Notes under the pieces: generated by a model | What the model was told of the DNA's origin: nothing | Databases searched by the model: none | The model's input: only the letters and a program-made list of their open reading frames with translations | In this document: positions 8,042-16,297 of the stretch, piece after piece | Numbering within the stretch: position 1 is the stretch's first letter | Layout of the letters: the number at the start of each line of letters is the position of its first letter | Program-made: the position numbers and the translations under genes | Assembly: GCA_002294045.1 (NCBI GenBank) | Contig: DBEP01000074.1 | Coordinates: 19,052 to 83,051, forward strand | DNA length: 64,000 nt | Source of the DNA: Lachnoclostridium sp. UBA903 | GTDB taxonomy: Bacteria > Bacillota > Clostridia > Lachnospirales > Lachnospiraceae | Direction of reading: 5' to 3'

Positions 8042-9775
8042 CTATTCCATATATCCGCCTTTCATAGGGGATACGGCATGTTTTGCAAATATATTTAAAA
8101 CACCGGATTTATACTTTTCCTCTTTTGGTCTCCATTCTTTTTTACGTTCTTTCAATATTTTATCGATTTCTTCCGGGGAACACCGCTTGCCGTTTATTCC
8201 TATAATCTGTAAAATACGGTTTTCGATATCAATTTCAATTAAATCGTTTTCCTTAACCAGACCAATGGGACCGCCCTCAGCTGCTTCCGGGGAAACATGG
8301 CCGATAGCAGGTCCTTTTGAGGCACCGGAAAAACGTCCGTCCGTAATCAGGGCAATGGATTTGCCCAGTTGGGGATCCGAGGAAATCGCTTCCGTTGTAT
8401 AGAACATTTCCGGCATACCGCTGCCTTTTGGTCCCTCATAGCAGATAAGTACCGCATCTCCGGGCTTTATTTGTTTACTTATAATCGCTGCAATCGCGTC
8501 CTCTTCACACTCAAAAGGCCTTGCCCTTAAAACCGCCTTATGCATTTCCTTTGGTACTGCGGAATGCTTAACCACAGAACCTTCCGGAGCCAGATTGCCT
8601 TTTAGTATGGCTACCGTGCCATTGGTTCCGATGGGATTATCAAAGGGCCTGATAATATCTTCTTTCTTTCTCCCAACTTTATCCAGATATGAATCGCATT
8701 TATCATAATATCCGTTTTTCTTTAAATTCTCCAGATTTTCTCCCAGGGTTTTACCCGTTACCGTCATTACGTCCAGATGGAGCTTATCCTTGATTTCCTC
8801 CATAATTGCCGGAACTCCGCCGGCATAATAGAAATACTGGGCAGGCCATATACCTGCGGGGCGGATGTCTAACAGATAATGGGCGCCTCTGTGAAGGCGG
8901 TCAAAGCTTTCGCTGTCCAGCTTAAGGCCGAACTCCCTGGCAATAGCAGGCATATGAAGCAGGCAGTTGGTGGAACCGGATATGGCTGCATGTACCATTA
9001 CCGCATTTTCAAAGGATTTCATCGTAACCATATCCCTTGGCTTCAATCCTGCCTCTGCCAGCCAGACTATCTGTTTTCCCGCTTCCTTTGCAAAAGAATT
9101 CAAATCCTCGCACATGGCAGGCATTAATGCGCTGCCCGGCAACATAAGTCCCAAAGCCTCCGCCATAATCTGCATACTGGATGCAGTTCCCATAAAGGAG
9201 CAGGCTCCGCAGGAAGGACAGGCATTATGCTTATAAAAAGTTAATTTCTCCTCCGTAATTTCACCCCTTTGATACATGGCACTATAGGCGCCGATTTGTT
9301 CCAGGGTAAGCAGGTCGGGGCCTGCATCCATAACTCCCCCGGTAATCATAATGGAGGGAATATTAACACGGCCGATTCCCATTAAATGAGCCGGCACTCC
9401 TTTATCGCAGCTTGCCACAAATACTCCTCCGTCAAAGGGTGTTGCATTGGCATGGATTTCAATCATATTGGCTATGGTTTCCCTGGATACCAGAGAATAA
9501 TTAATTCCGTCATGTCCCTGGGACATGCCGTCACAGATATCCGTAGTAAAATACCTTGCGGCTTTGGCACCCATTTCAGTGACCCCTTTTACCGCATTGT
9601 CTACAAACTTAAGTAAATGGGCACTTCCGGGATGGCTGTCCCCGAAAGTACTCTCTATTATAATCTGCGGTTTGGATAAATCTTCCGTACTCCAGCCCAT
9701 TCCTCTCCGCAAAGGGTCCAGCTCCGGTGCTATTTTTCTCAGCTTTTGACTTGTTAGTTCTTCGTTTTTAATCAT
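8042..9775 (-). CDS. ilvD: IlvD/Edd family dehydratase (dihydroxy-acid dehydratase-like)
   Basis: 577 residues of the IlvD/Edd iron-sulfur dehydratase family. Visible motifs are CDGMSQGHDGINYSLVSR, ASCDKGVPAHLMG, the cysteine cluster ACPSCGACSFMGTASSM and the C-terminal TDGRFSGASKGPAIGHVSP with its catalytic serine. It diverges from classic IlvD (CDKxxPGMLM and TCxGMxTANTM), so the substrate may be a sugar acid rather than dihydroxy-isovalerate. No branched-chain synthesis genes are adjacent. A TTG at 9794-9796 extends the frame, but CGGAGG lies inside that extension 9 bases before the ATG at 9773-9775, which is the better start. Confidence 0.8.
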   Translation of the reverse strand: MIKNEELTSQKLRKIAPELDPLRRGMGWSTEDLSKPQIIIESTFGDSHPGSAHLLKFVDNAVKGVTEMGAKAARYFTTDICDGMSQGHDGINYSLVSRETIANMIEIHANATPFDGGVFVASCDKGVPAHLMGIGRVNIPSIMITGGVMDAGPDLLTLEQIGAYSAMYQRGEITEEKLTFYKHNACPSCGACSFMGTASSMQIMAEALGLMLPGSALMPAMCEDLNSFAKEAGKQIVWLAEAGLKPRDMVTMKSFENAVMVHAAISGSTNCLLHMPAIAREFGLKLDSESFDRLHRGAHYLLDIRPAGIWPAQYFYYAGGVPAIMEEIKDKLHLDVMTVTGKTLGENLENLKKNGYYDKCDSYLDKVGRKKEDIIRPFDNPIGTNGTVAILKGNLAPEGSVVKHSAVPKEMHKAVLRARPFECEEDAIAAIISKQIKPGDAVLICYEGPKGSGMPEMFYTTEAISSDPQLGKSIALITDGRFSGASKGPAIGHVSPEAAEGGPIGLVKENDLIEIDIENRILQIIGINGKRCSPEEIDKILKERKKEWRPKEEKYKSGVLNIFAKHAVSPMKGGYME

Positions 9776-10127
9776 AATGCTTTTTTCCTCCGGCAAATGT
9801 TCTCATGATGTTTATATTTTTTGTAACTCGGCTGATATTTATTATAACAGACCGAACCAGGAAAACAAAACTTTTTATCCGGAAAAATAAAATTGATTGT
9901 TACAGTTCATCCTATGGTACCGCGAGGTGTTTTTTAGTGAGCGTAGCGAAGTGAAAGTTACAGAAAACCCGTCACAATACCATACCGTATTCCCTTTACA
10001 CCCGTTAAAACTGCATGCTTAAGGTTCCGGTCAACAGACCTGTTTTCTTACTATATATAATCCGTTTACGAACCATTTTATTGTATAATCATATTATAAA
10101 ATTAAAATACCATACCCGGGGATAATA
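9776..10127. other. Intergenic region with a partial family 2 repeat
   Basis: About 350 bases between divergent genes. The only clear structure is the repeat at 9893-9970. The remainder is AT-rich and should carry both promoters, but I see no convincing -35/-10 pair. Confidence 0.5.
9893..9970 (+). repeat. Palindromic repeat, family 2, partial copy
   Basis: The run TTGATTGTTACAGTTCA followed by ATGGTACCGCGAGGTGTTTT and GTAGCGAAG matches, in inverse orientation, the segment 37720-37796 with only scattered differences over about 77 bases. The match ends at ACAGAAAA, so this copy lacks the partner end seen in the 37.6 kb copy. Confidence 0.75.
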
Positions 10128-11411
10128 ATGATTATTTATGTTGTACAGCCAGGAGATTCCGTTTATTCAATTGCAGAATTTTACGGCATATCTCCTGCCA
10201 AATTAATACAGGACAATGGATTGGAAGACTTGGAAAACTTAGTTGCAGGGCAAGCCCTGCTGATTGTATATCCTGAACAGACCTATGTTGTCCAGGATGG
10301 AGATACGGTAGCAGGTATTGCCGATGCCTACGGCATTACTCCGATACAATTGCTTAGAAATAACCCAAATCTTTCAGACACGGAATACCTTTATCCGGGA
10401 GAGACCTTGGTTATCAGCTATGGTGAAAAAATCGGGGAAATCGCTACCAACGGTTTTGCCTATCCGTTTATTGACAGAGATGTGCTAAGAAGAACCCTGC
10501 CTTATCTGACTTATCTTACCATATTCAGCTATGTAGCAACGGAAGAAGGGGACCTTATAAATATCGATGACGATGAAGTTATCCAATTGGCAAAAAATTA
10601 CGGGGTTGCACCAGTTATGCTGATATCCACAATATCTTACCAGAACTCAGTCAGTATAGACGTTGCTTACAGCATTTTAAATAACCCGGCTGTACAGGAG
10701 CGGATGATTGACAACATACTTGATACCTTAAATGCAAAAGGATATTATGCCGTTAATATGTACATCCAATATATCAGTCCGGAAAACCGGGATCTTGTTG
10801 AAGATTATATTGCAAATTTAACAAACCGTTTAAACAGCGAAGGCTATCCGGTCATTGTTACATTAACACCAACCACCTTTACCGGTGACATTTTAAATAT
10901 TGACTATACTGTTATCGGCCAAACGGCAAACAGTATACTGCTTTTGTCTTATGAATGGGGCTTCACTTACGGCCCTCCTGCCTCTGTAATTCCCCTTGGT
11001 ACGGTGAGGGAACTGCTCGATTATGCCATAACTCAGGTTGTACCGGATAAACTACATATGGGTATTCCGATTATCGGTTATGATTGGCAGCTGCCATATA
11101 TTCCGGGTACTTCAAGGGCGAATTCCCTCAGTACCAATGCGGCCATCCAATTAGCCAATGATGTGGGTGCGGTCATTCAGTATGACGAGACTATTCAGGC
11201 TCCGTTTTATTATTACATTGGTTATGAAAATGGGAATCCGGCCGTTCATGTAGTATGGTTTAAAGATGTAAGGAGAATTGAGGCACTGTTAAATTTAGTT
11301 CCGGAATATGGGCTGCAGGGTGTTGCCATATGGAATATAATGCAGTTTTATCCTCAATTATGGTTATTAATTAACAGCCAATATGATATAGTGACCGTTT
11401 TAGATGATTAA
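10128..11411 (+). CDS. LysM x2 / GH18-like spore cell-wall protein (YaaH/SleL family), probable non-canonical active site
   Basis: 427 residues: LysM repeat 1 (about 2-47, IIYVVQPGDSVYSIAEFYGI), LysM repeat 2 (about 51-98) and a C-terminal domain like the GH18 domain of YaaH/SleL, cortex-fragment N-acetylglucosaminidases acting in spore germination. No signal peptide is visible, as is usual for forespore-deposited members. In active relatives the fourth strand ends in a VNIDFE-type motif; here it reads VNMYIQYI (209-216), so the aligned aspartate and catalytic glutamate are Tyr212 and Gln214. Hydrolysis is therefore doubtful, and glycan binding or a different chemistry is possible. The start ATG follows GGGGATAATA. 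Confidence 0.8.
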   Translation: MIIYVVQPGDSVYSIAEFYGISPAKLIQDNGLEDLENLVAGQALLIVYPEQTYVVQDGDTVAGIADAYGITPIQLLRNNPNLSDTEYLYPGETLVISYGEKIGEIATNGFAYPFIDRDVLRRTLPYLTYLTIFSYVATEEGDLINIDDDEVIQLAKNYGVAPVMLISTISYQNSVSIDVAYSILNNPAVQERMIDNILDTLNAKGYYAVNMYIQYISPENRDLVEDYIANLTNRLNSEGYPVIVTLTPTTFTGDILNIDYTVIGQTANSILLLSYEWGFTYGPPASVIPLGTVRELLDYAITQVVPDKLHMGIPIIGYDWQLPYIPGTSRANSLSTNAAIQLANDVGAVIQYDETIQAPFYYYIGYENGNPAVHVVWFKDVRRIEALLNLVPEYGLQGVAIWNIMQFYPQLWLLINSQYDIVTVLDD

Positions 11412-11430
11412 AAGGCCCGGATAATTAAGT

Positions 11431-11685
11431 CTATGTTATACCAATAAGCACATTATCGCTAAACTTCTAAATTAATGCAATACTATTATCCTCATTCGGG
11501 TTGACTCCAATATAATCCGGTTTATCTAATACATCTGAAATCTTGTCCAAATATTTAAGACATTTAAAGTGTTTTCTTTTTATCATATGCGCAGATAACC
11601 CTTTTGATTGATAAATCATTCCTATCGGTAAATTTATGCTTAATAATTTATATAAAGAATAGTTAAACCTTTTATCGGAATGCAT
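11431..11685 (-). pseudogene. Decayed fragment resembling a phage-type RNase (PBECR-like) domain
   Basis: An open frame of 72 codons ends at 11467 with NPNEDNSIALI-stop. Reading through that TAG the same frame continues KFSDNVLIGIT before another stop at 11431-11433. The text SKGLSAHMIKRKH, YLDKISDVLDKPDYIGVNPNE and DNVLIGI resembles, from memory, the Barnase/EndoU/ColicinE5-like (PBECR) nuclease domain found in mobile polyvalent proteins. There is no ribosome site at the first ATG and no upstream domain, so this looks like a remnant with a premature stop. The family call is tentative; the decay pattern is visible directly. Confidence 0.45.
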
Positions 11686-12017
11686 TGCAATTGAAGTTTT
11701 TTATTCTGTATATTTTTTATTACAAATCATTAGCTTATTTTGTAATGTCCTATGGCATAAAGCTTTTTATACTGAAAGCATAAAAAAAGCTGCCTGCCAT
11801 AAGCAGATAGCACACGATATGTAAATTCTTAAATTTATCCATACTTCAGTATCCATATTAACACATCTTAAAAATAAAGTCTAGTAATATTTTTTTTATT
11901 CTATATAATAGACTTTGCAACTGATAAACAGTGGATAACGGCAGTTAAAACCGACTATATGCAGATAGATTTTGCACGATAGCGAAGTTAATGTGTCGAA
12001 AAAAGGAGGTTACCAAT

Positions 12018-14087
12018 ATGACAAACCAGACAGAGCGTCTTTTGGAAGAGCAATATTTGAATATTTGCATCAGTATCATTAAAAAAAATATTGATGCGTA
12101 TATGAAAGAAATTGAAATTATGAGTGCAGACATTGAAGATATGTATGATCGATATCGGCATGATGATCCGGAAATATTTACAGAATTGTCAAACACAATC
12201 ACTATGAATGAAAATATGAAAACAGCACTTCGTAAGAATCAACGAGCTTTGAAGAAACCATATTTTGGGCGTATCGACATTAAAGACCATGGCCGGAAAG
12301 AAGAGACATTCTATATAGGAAAGGGAGGAGTTATGAAGGACACCACCACAATCATGGTTGTCGATTGGCGAGCTCCCTTAGCCAATGTTTATTATGAAAA
12401 TGGACTCGGTGAATGCTCCTATATAGCGCCGGACAAAATAAAGATTACCATTGATTTAAAAAAGAAACGGACCTTTGAAATTGATGGAGAGAAACTAATT
12501 GATTACTTTGATTCCGAAGTGGTGACCAATGATGATCTGCTGACCAAATATTTAGCTAAGAATAAAGAAGCTGTTCTAGGTGAAATCATTGCAACAATAC
12601 AAAAGGAACAGAATGATATTATACGAAAATCTCCCTATCGCAATATGATTGTACAGGGAGTTGCAGGCAGCGGGAAAACCACCGTAGCAATGCACCGAAT
12701 CTCCTATATCCTATATAACTATGCAGAGGATTTTAAACCAGAAGACTTTTATATCATTGGAAGTAATCGTATTTTGTTAAACTATATTACTGGTGTGTTA
12801 CCTGATTTGGATGTACATGGTGTGAAGCAAATGACCATGGAGCAGCTCTTTATCCGTTTGCTTTATGAAGATTGGAACGAAAAAAAATACAAAGTGATTC
12901 CATGTGATAAGCAAAACTATCGTAAAGGAACTTATGATTGGTTTCATGCATTAGAAGAATTTTGCCGTAAGTTAGAAGCTAAAGTGATACCACAGGAGGA
13001 TATTTATTTAAATGACAAGCTTCTTTATTCCTCTGAACAGATTAAAGGATATATTGAGGAAGGGAAAAGATTATCGATACAATCAAAAATTGACGGCTTA
13101 AATCAACGTGCGTTAAACAAGCTTAAGAATGAGATTACAGGCAGAGAGATTAGTTATACTCCGGAGATGAAAAAACAGTTAGTGAAAGATTATACGAAAC
13201 GGTTTGGAGAAAAGAAGTGGAAGGGCTCCATATATGATTTATATAGTGAGTTTCTGACAAAGCAAAAAGAAATATGGCATGATGATATTGCAATACAAGA
13301 AATTAATGTTTCCAGGAATGAATTTGATGTATATGATTTAGCTGCCCTGGCATATTTGTATAAACGTGTGAAGGAAACAGACCCTATTCGTGAAGCACAC
13401 CACAGCGTAGTGGATGAAGCACAGGATTTTGGTATGATGGCATATTCGGTTTTACATTATTGTATTCCAAGTTGTTCTTTTACTATTATGGGGGATGTAT
13501 CCCAGAATATTCACTTTGGATACGGGCTCCATGACTGGGAAGAATTAAAGGACTTAATTTTAACAGACCGCTTTGACAACTTCGCTATATTATCAAAAAG
13601 TTATAGAAATACCGTAGAAATATCTAATTTTGCACAGAAAATTTTACAGAATGGCTCATTTTCCAGTTATCCAATTGAGCCCATTATACGACATGGAAAT
13701 GAAGTATCTGTAACTAAGTGCCGTGATGAGAAAGATATGTTAAACCAATCTGCCCGGATTATTCAGAAGTGGCAGCAGGAGGGATATGATACCATTGCGG
13801 TAATATGCAGAAATGCTACGGAAGCAGAGTTTGTAGCTGAAAATCTTGGTAAGCGTATTGTCATCGAGGAAAGCAACCTGGATAAAGCCGAATTTAAAAA
13901 AGGAATTATGGTGCTTCCGGTAGAGTACACAAAGGGGCTGGAATTTGATACGGTTCTCATTTATAATCCAACCAGTAGCAACTATCCGGAAGATGATGGC
14001 CACGCTAAGCTTTTGTATGTAGCAGCAACTCGTGCTTTACATGAACTAACTGTACTTCATGTTGGGGATGTAACGAAATTATTATAA
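12018..14087 (+). CDS. helD: RNA polymerase-recycling helicase HelD
   Basis: 689 residues, the shorter HelD form of clostridia (Bacillus HelD is about 774). The N-terminal coiled-coil arm (residues 1-70) normally enters the RNAP secondary channel. It is followed by VVDWRAPLANVYYE, a Walker A motif GVAGSGKTTVAMHR, the DEAQDFG Walker B motif and C-terminal helicase motifs (EYTKGLEFDTVLIYNP, YVAATRA). HelD releases stalled RNA polymerase from nucleic acid. The ATG at 12018 has an excellent AAAGGAGG eight bases upstream; nine codons further upstream belong to the leader. The gene looks more AT-rich and less rich in CCGG than its neighbours (visual impression), so transfer is possible. Confidence 0.88.
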   Translation: MTNQTERLLEEQYLNICISIIKKNIDAYMKEIEIMSADIEDMYDRYRHDDPEIFTELSNTITMNENMKTALRKNQRALKKPYFGRIDIKDHGRKEETFYIGKGGVMKDTTTIMVVDWRAPLANVYYENGLGECSYIAPDKIKITIDLKKKRTFEIDGEKLIDYFDSEVVTNDDLLTKYLAKNKEAVLGEIIATIQKEQNDIIRKSPYRNMIVQGVAGSGKTTVAMHRISYILYNYAEDFKPEDFYIIGSNRILLNYITGVLPDLDVHGVKQMTMEQLFIRLLYEDWNEKKYKVIPCDKQNYRKGTYDWFHALEEFCRKLEAKVIPQEDIYLNDKLLYSSEQIKGYIEEGKRLSIQSKIDGLNQRALNKLKNEITGREISYTPEMKKQLVKDYTKRFGEKKWKGSIYDLYSEFLTKQKEIWHDDIAIQEINVSRNEFDVYDLAALAYLYKRVKETDPIREAHHSVVDEAQDFGMMAYSVLHYCIPSCSFTIMGDVSQNIHFGYGLHDWEELKDLILTDRFDNFAILSKSYRNTVEISNFAQKILQNGSFSSYPIEPIIRHGNEVSVTKCRDEKDMLNQSARIIQKWQQEGYDTIAVICRNATEAEFVAENLGKRIVIEESNLDKAEFKKGIMVLPVEYTKGLEFDTVLIYNPTSSNYPEDDGHAKLLYVAATRALHELTVLHVGDVTKLL

Positions 14088-14106
14088 AAAAAATATAATA
14101 AATGTG

Positions 14107-14143
14107 AAGAGTCATTACAGAATTATAACTGAGAATGACTCTT
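14107..14143 (+). terminator. Terminator of helD
   Basis: AAGAGTCATT (14107-14116) pairs perfectly with AATGACTCTT (14134-14143), 20 bases after the helD stop, and is followed by a short T-rich run. Confidence 0.7.
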
Positions 14144-14311
14144 TACTTATGTAAAAGAATAACAATTTCTATTTATTTTATAGTGCTCATTTGGGCGACC
14201 AAATAACTTCTATTTAAAACCCGAATAACCCTTTTATTTCCACTTGCTTTTTTACACGCAAAAAAGCCCCTACCCAGCAGCTCTTTCGTCTGCCAAACAA
14301 GGACTTTACAG

Positions 14312-14384
14312 TGCGCCTCCAGGGGCTCGAACCCTGGACACCCTGATTAAGAGTCAGGTGCTCTACCAACTGAGCTAGAAGCGC
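14312..14384 (-). tRNA. tRNA-Lys (CTT)
   Basis: On the minus strand the sequence folds as a cloverleaf: acceptor GCGCTTC/GAGGCGC, D arm GCTCAGTTGGTAGAGC, anticodon loop with CTT between TGACT and AATCA, and T arm CAGGG-TTCGAGC-CCCTG. The discriminator is A and CCA is not encoded. Confidence 0.96.
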
Positions 14385-14528
14385 TTATATTACCTTTTGA
14401 ACGCAAAAATCATTATACTTGATAGTTTTACAAATTGCAAGTATATTTTTATTTTTTTTAAGTTTTTCTTAAGTTTTTTTAAGTTTTCAATAAAATACGA
14501 TTTAAATATCCAAAGTATCATTTTTCTC

Positions 14529-14632
14529 GGGGCTGTTCTTGAGCCGTTCGCGCATACTTTCACAAAATATCTGCGAAATATAAATCATATTCTCCCACAA
14601 GTTTGTTTTATTTTAAATTTTGTAACAGCCCC
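14529..14632 (+). repeat. MITE-like repeat, family 1, short internally deleted copy
   Basis: It begins GGGGCTGTT (14529) and ends AACAGCCCC (14632). The internal text CTTGAGCCGTTCGCGCATAC, TTTCACAAAATATCTG and AAATATAAATCATATTCTC matches the right half of the 208-bp copy at 37813-38020 with few changes, while the left half is missing. It lies just upstream of tRNA-Lys on the opposite strand. A 98-codon open frame across it is rejected as a gene. Confidence 0.75.
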
Positions 14633-14702
14633 GTTTAAATGGTTACTTGTTATAGCAGATTCCGTTTTTCAATTACTTTTGATTTCGTTTTAACCCTACC
14701 GG

Positions 14703-14843
14703 TCAGCTTTTCGGCTTTTGTTTGCCTTTGCAGATTAATGCCGCAACTTCATCCCAGGAACGTTTTATACGAATAGCCTTTTTATTTAATTCCAAGTTAC
14801 CGCCTAAAACCTTTGAAATCTGCAGCTTGAACGATTTTTTCAT
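14703..14843 (-). CDS. Small basic protein of unknown function (46 aa)
   Basis: The frame starts MKKSFKLQISKVLGG and ends CKGKQKPKS, with about 12 lysine/arginine residues among 46 and one cysteine. I do not recognise it. Support for it being real is the ribosome site CAGGAGATAGGT, six bases before the ATG, and its position about 60 bases downstream of trmB on the same strand, which suggests co-transcription. No membrane segment or signal peptide is seen. The middle (LNKKAIRIKRSWDEVAALI) could form an amphipathic helix. It could bind RNA or DNA, but that is only a guess from charge. Confidence 0.6.
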   Translation of the reverse strand: MKKSFKLQISKVLGGNLELNKKAIRIKRSWDEVAALICKGKQKPKS

Positions 14844-14906
14844 ACCTATCTCCTGATTTTATCTGATCTTAATATAGCTTATTAACCTGGCCGGCAGAAT
14901 ATCCCT

Positions 14907-15554
14907 TTATTTTCGGCATTTACGGCAGGTTTCCAGCCTGTGGATGGAATTGCCCATAGTTGAAAATTTTTCTTCATATTCCGTCATAATATTACCGGCG
15001 GCATATTCACTATGGTGTAAATCATAGGTGTAATTACGAAGGTTCCAGCCTGATATCTCCACCTGTTCCAGGGAAAATTCAAACAAAGCCCTGTTATCTG
15101 TCTTAAAAATAACTTCACCGTCCGCTGTCAGGAATTTATCATATCTGGATAAAAACTCCACGGATGTCAGTCTTCTTTTAGCATGACGGTCTTTGGGCCA
15201 TGGATCGGAGAAATTTAAGTAAATTCTTGCTATTTCATTTTCATCAAAAATATCATTAATATATTCCGCATCAAAACGTATCAGGCATAAATTCCCCATA
15301 TCCAGCTCCTTTCTCTTCTCTACGGCACGAATCAGTACGCTGGAATATTTTTCAATACCTATATAATTAATATCCGGATTCTCCGAAGCAAGCCGAATTA
15401 AAAATTTTCCTTTCCCCATACCAATCTCAATATGTATGGGATTGTCATTTCCAAAATATTCATTCCACTTTCCTTTAAATTTCTCAGGAGCATGTACTAC
15501 AAAATCATTAGCAGCAATTGCTTCCCTGGAGCCGGTAACATTCCTTAACCTCAT
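14907..15554 (-). CDS. trmB: tRNA (guanine-N7-)-methyltransferase TrmB
   Basis: 215 residues. It makes m7G46 in tRNA using SAM. Typical motifs are the start MRLRNVTGSREAIAANDFVV, the SAM loop IEIGMGKGKFLIRLA, IGIEKYSSVL, LNFSDPWPKDRHAKRRLT and the C-terminal TEYEEKF. The frame is open four codons further (ATG at 15566), but that ATG lies one base from its only ribosome site, so I chose MRLRNV at 15554, which is also the family start. The unrecognised 46-aa protein follows downstream. Confidence 0.92.
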   Translation of the reverse strand: MRLRNVTGSREAIAANDFVVHAPEKFKGKWNEYFGNDNPIHIEIGMGKGKFLIRLASENPDINYIGIEKYSSVLIRAVEKRKELDMGNLCLIRFDAEYINDIFDENEIARIYLNFSDPWPKDRHAKRRLTSVEFLSRYDKFLTADGEVIFKTDNRALFEFSLEQVEISGWNLRNYTYDLHHSEYAAGNIMTEYEEKFSTMGNSIHRLETCRKCRK

Positions 15555-15965
15555 ATAAATACCCATGCCTTTCTATCTGCTGTCCCTTTTAACCAGGATT
15601 TGCAGCAAATATCTTATTCCGGAAGATACGCCCGTTTATCGTTTTACATTATAACACAGCGTATAATAAAAACAATTATTTTTTAATCTGCTTCTTCTTT
15701 TTAACTGATATTTCTTTTTATCCTGCTATCTGTTTTATTATTCTTTGTATGCATTGTATAATATCATATCATTAATGATTATTTTTCGTGCATTTTCACT
15801 ATGGCAATTATAAATATTTGTAGTATTATATATACTAGTGTATTGTAACTTTTATATAAAATGTTTACTTTTGTTTTGTCATGCAATTACAAACCGGGGG
15901 CGTTGCAGAATAGCTTTCCGGCCTAATGCGTAAACTTGTACCAAAGTATACAGACGGGAGGTAAG
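15555..15965. other. Intergenic region upstream of the V-ATPase operon
   Basis: About 410 AT-rich bases between divergent units. It must carry the trmB and V-ATPase promoters, but I find no -35/-10 pair with good spacing. At 15896, GGGGGCGTTGCAGAATA resembles one end of repeat family 1 without a partner end. Confidence 0.4.
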
Positions 15966-16277
15966 ATGGAAAAAGTAATCAATCTTTTATATGATATAGA
16001 GGAAAAGGCCAACCAGATTGTAAAACGGGCAAATGAAGAAAAAGCTAAGTTACATGAGCAGCTCCAAAAAGATATGGAACAGCTGGACCGTGATATTGAA
16101 GCCCAGAATGCCGTAAAATTAAAAGAATTAAAAGTACAGGCCGATAAAGAATTAGCTCATGAAAAACAAGCCTTAATTAATGATTGTATCAAACACCTTA
16201 CCCATATGGAAAAAAATTACGAAGATAAACACAGCTTTCTTGCAGACAAAATATTTCAGGATATCATACATTCCTGA
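15966..16277 (+). CDS. V-type ATPase peripheral-stalk subunit G/H (NtpF/AhaH-like)
   Basis: 103 residues forming an almost uninterrupted charged coiled coil (EEKANQIVKRANEEKAKLHE onward), the form of the G/H subunit that pairs with subunit E to make the peripheral stalk of V/A-type ATPases. The ATG at 15966 follows GGGAGGTAAG; ten further codons upstream have no ribosome site. It is the first gene of the operon and sits 20 bases before subunit C. Sequence in this subunit is poorly conserved, so the call rests mainly on length, coiled coil and position. Confidence 0.78.
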   Translation: MEKVINLLYDIEEKANQIVKRANEEKAKLHEQLQKDMEQLDRDIEAQNAVKLKELKVQADKELAHEKQALINDCIKHLTHMEKNYEDKHSFLADKIFQDIIHS

Positions 16278-16297
16278 ATATTTAAGGAGGTTTCTTA

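Noticed and set aside
14397..14693. 98-codon plus-strand open frame
   Set aside because: It spans a MITE-like copy and low-complexity T-rich sequence, with no ribosome site or recognisable domain.
15896..15912. GGGGGCGTTGCAGAATA as a fifth family 1 copy
   Set aside because: Only one end is recognisable and the downstream bases do not align; it may be chance or a relic.
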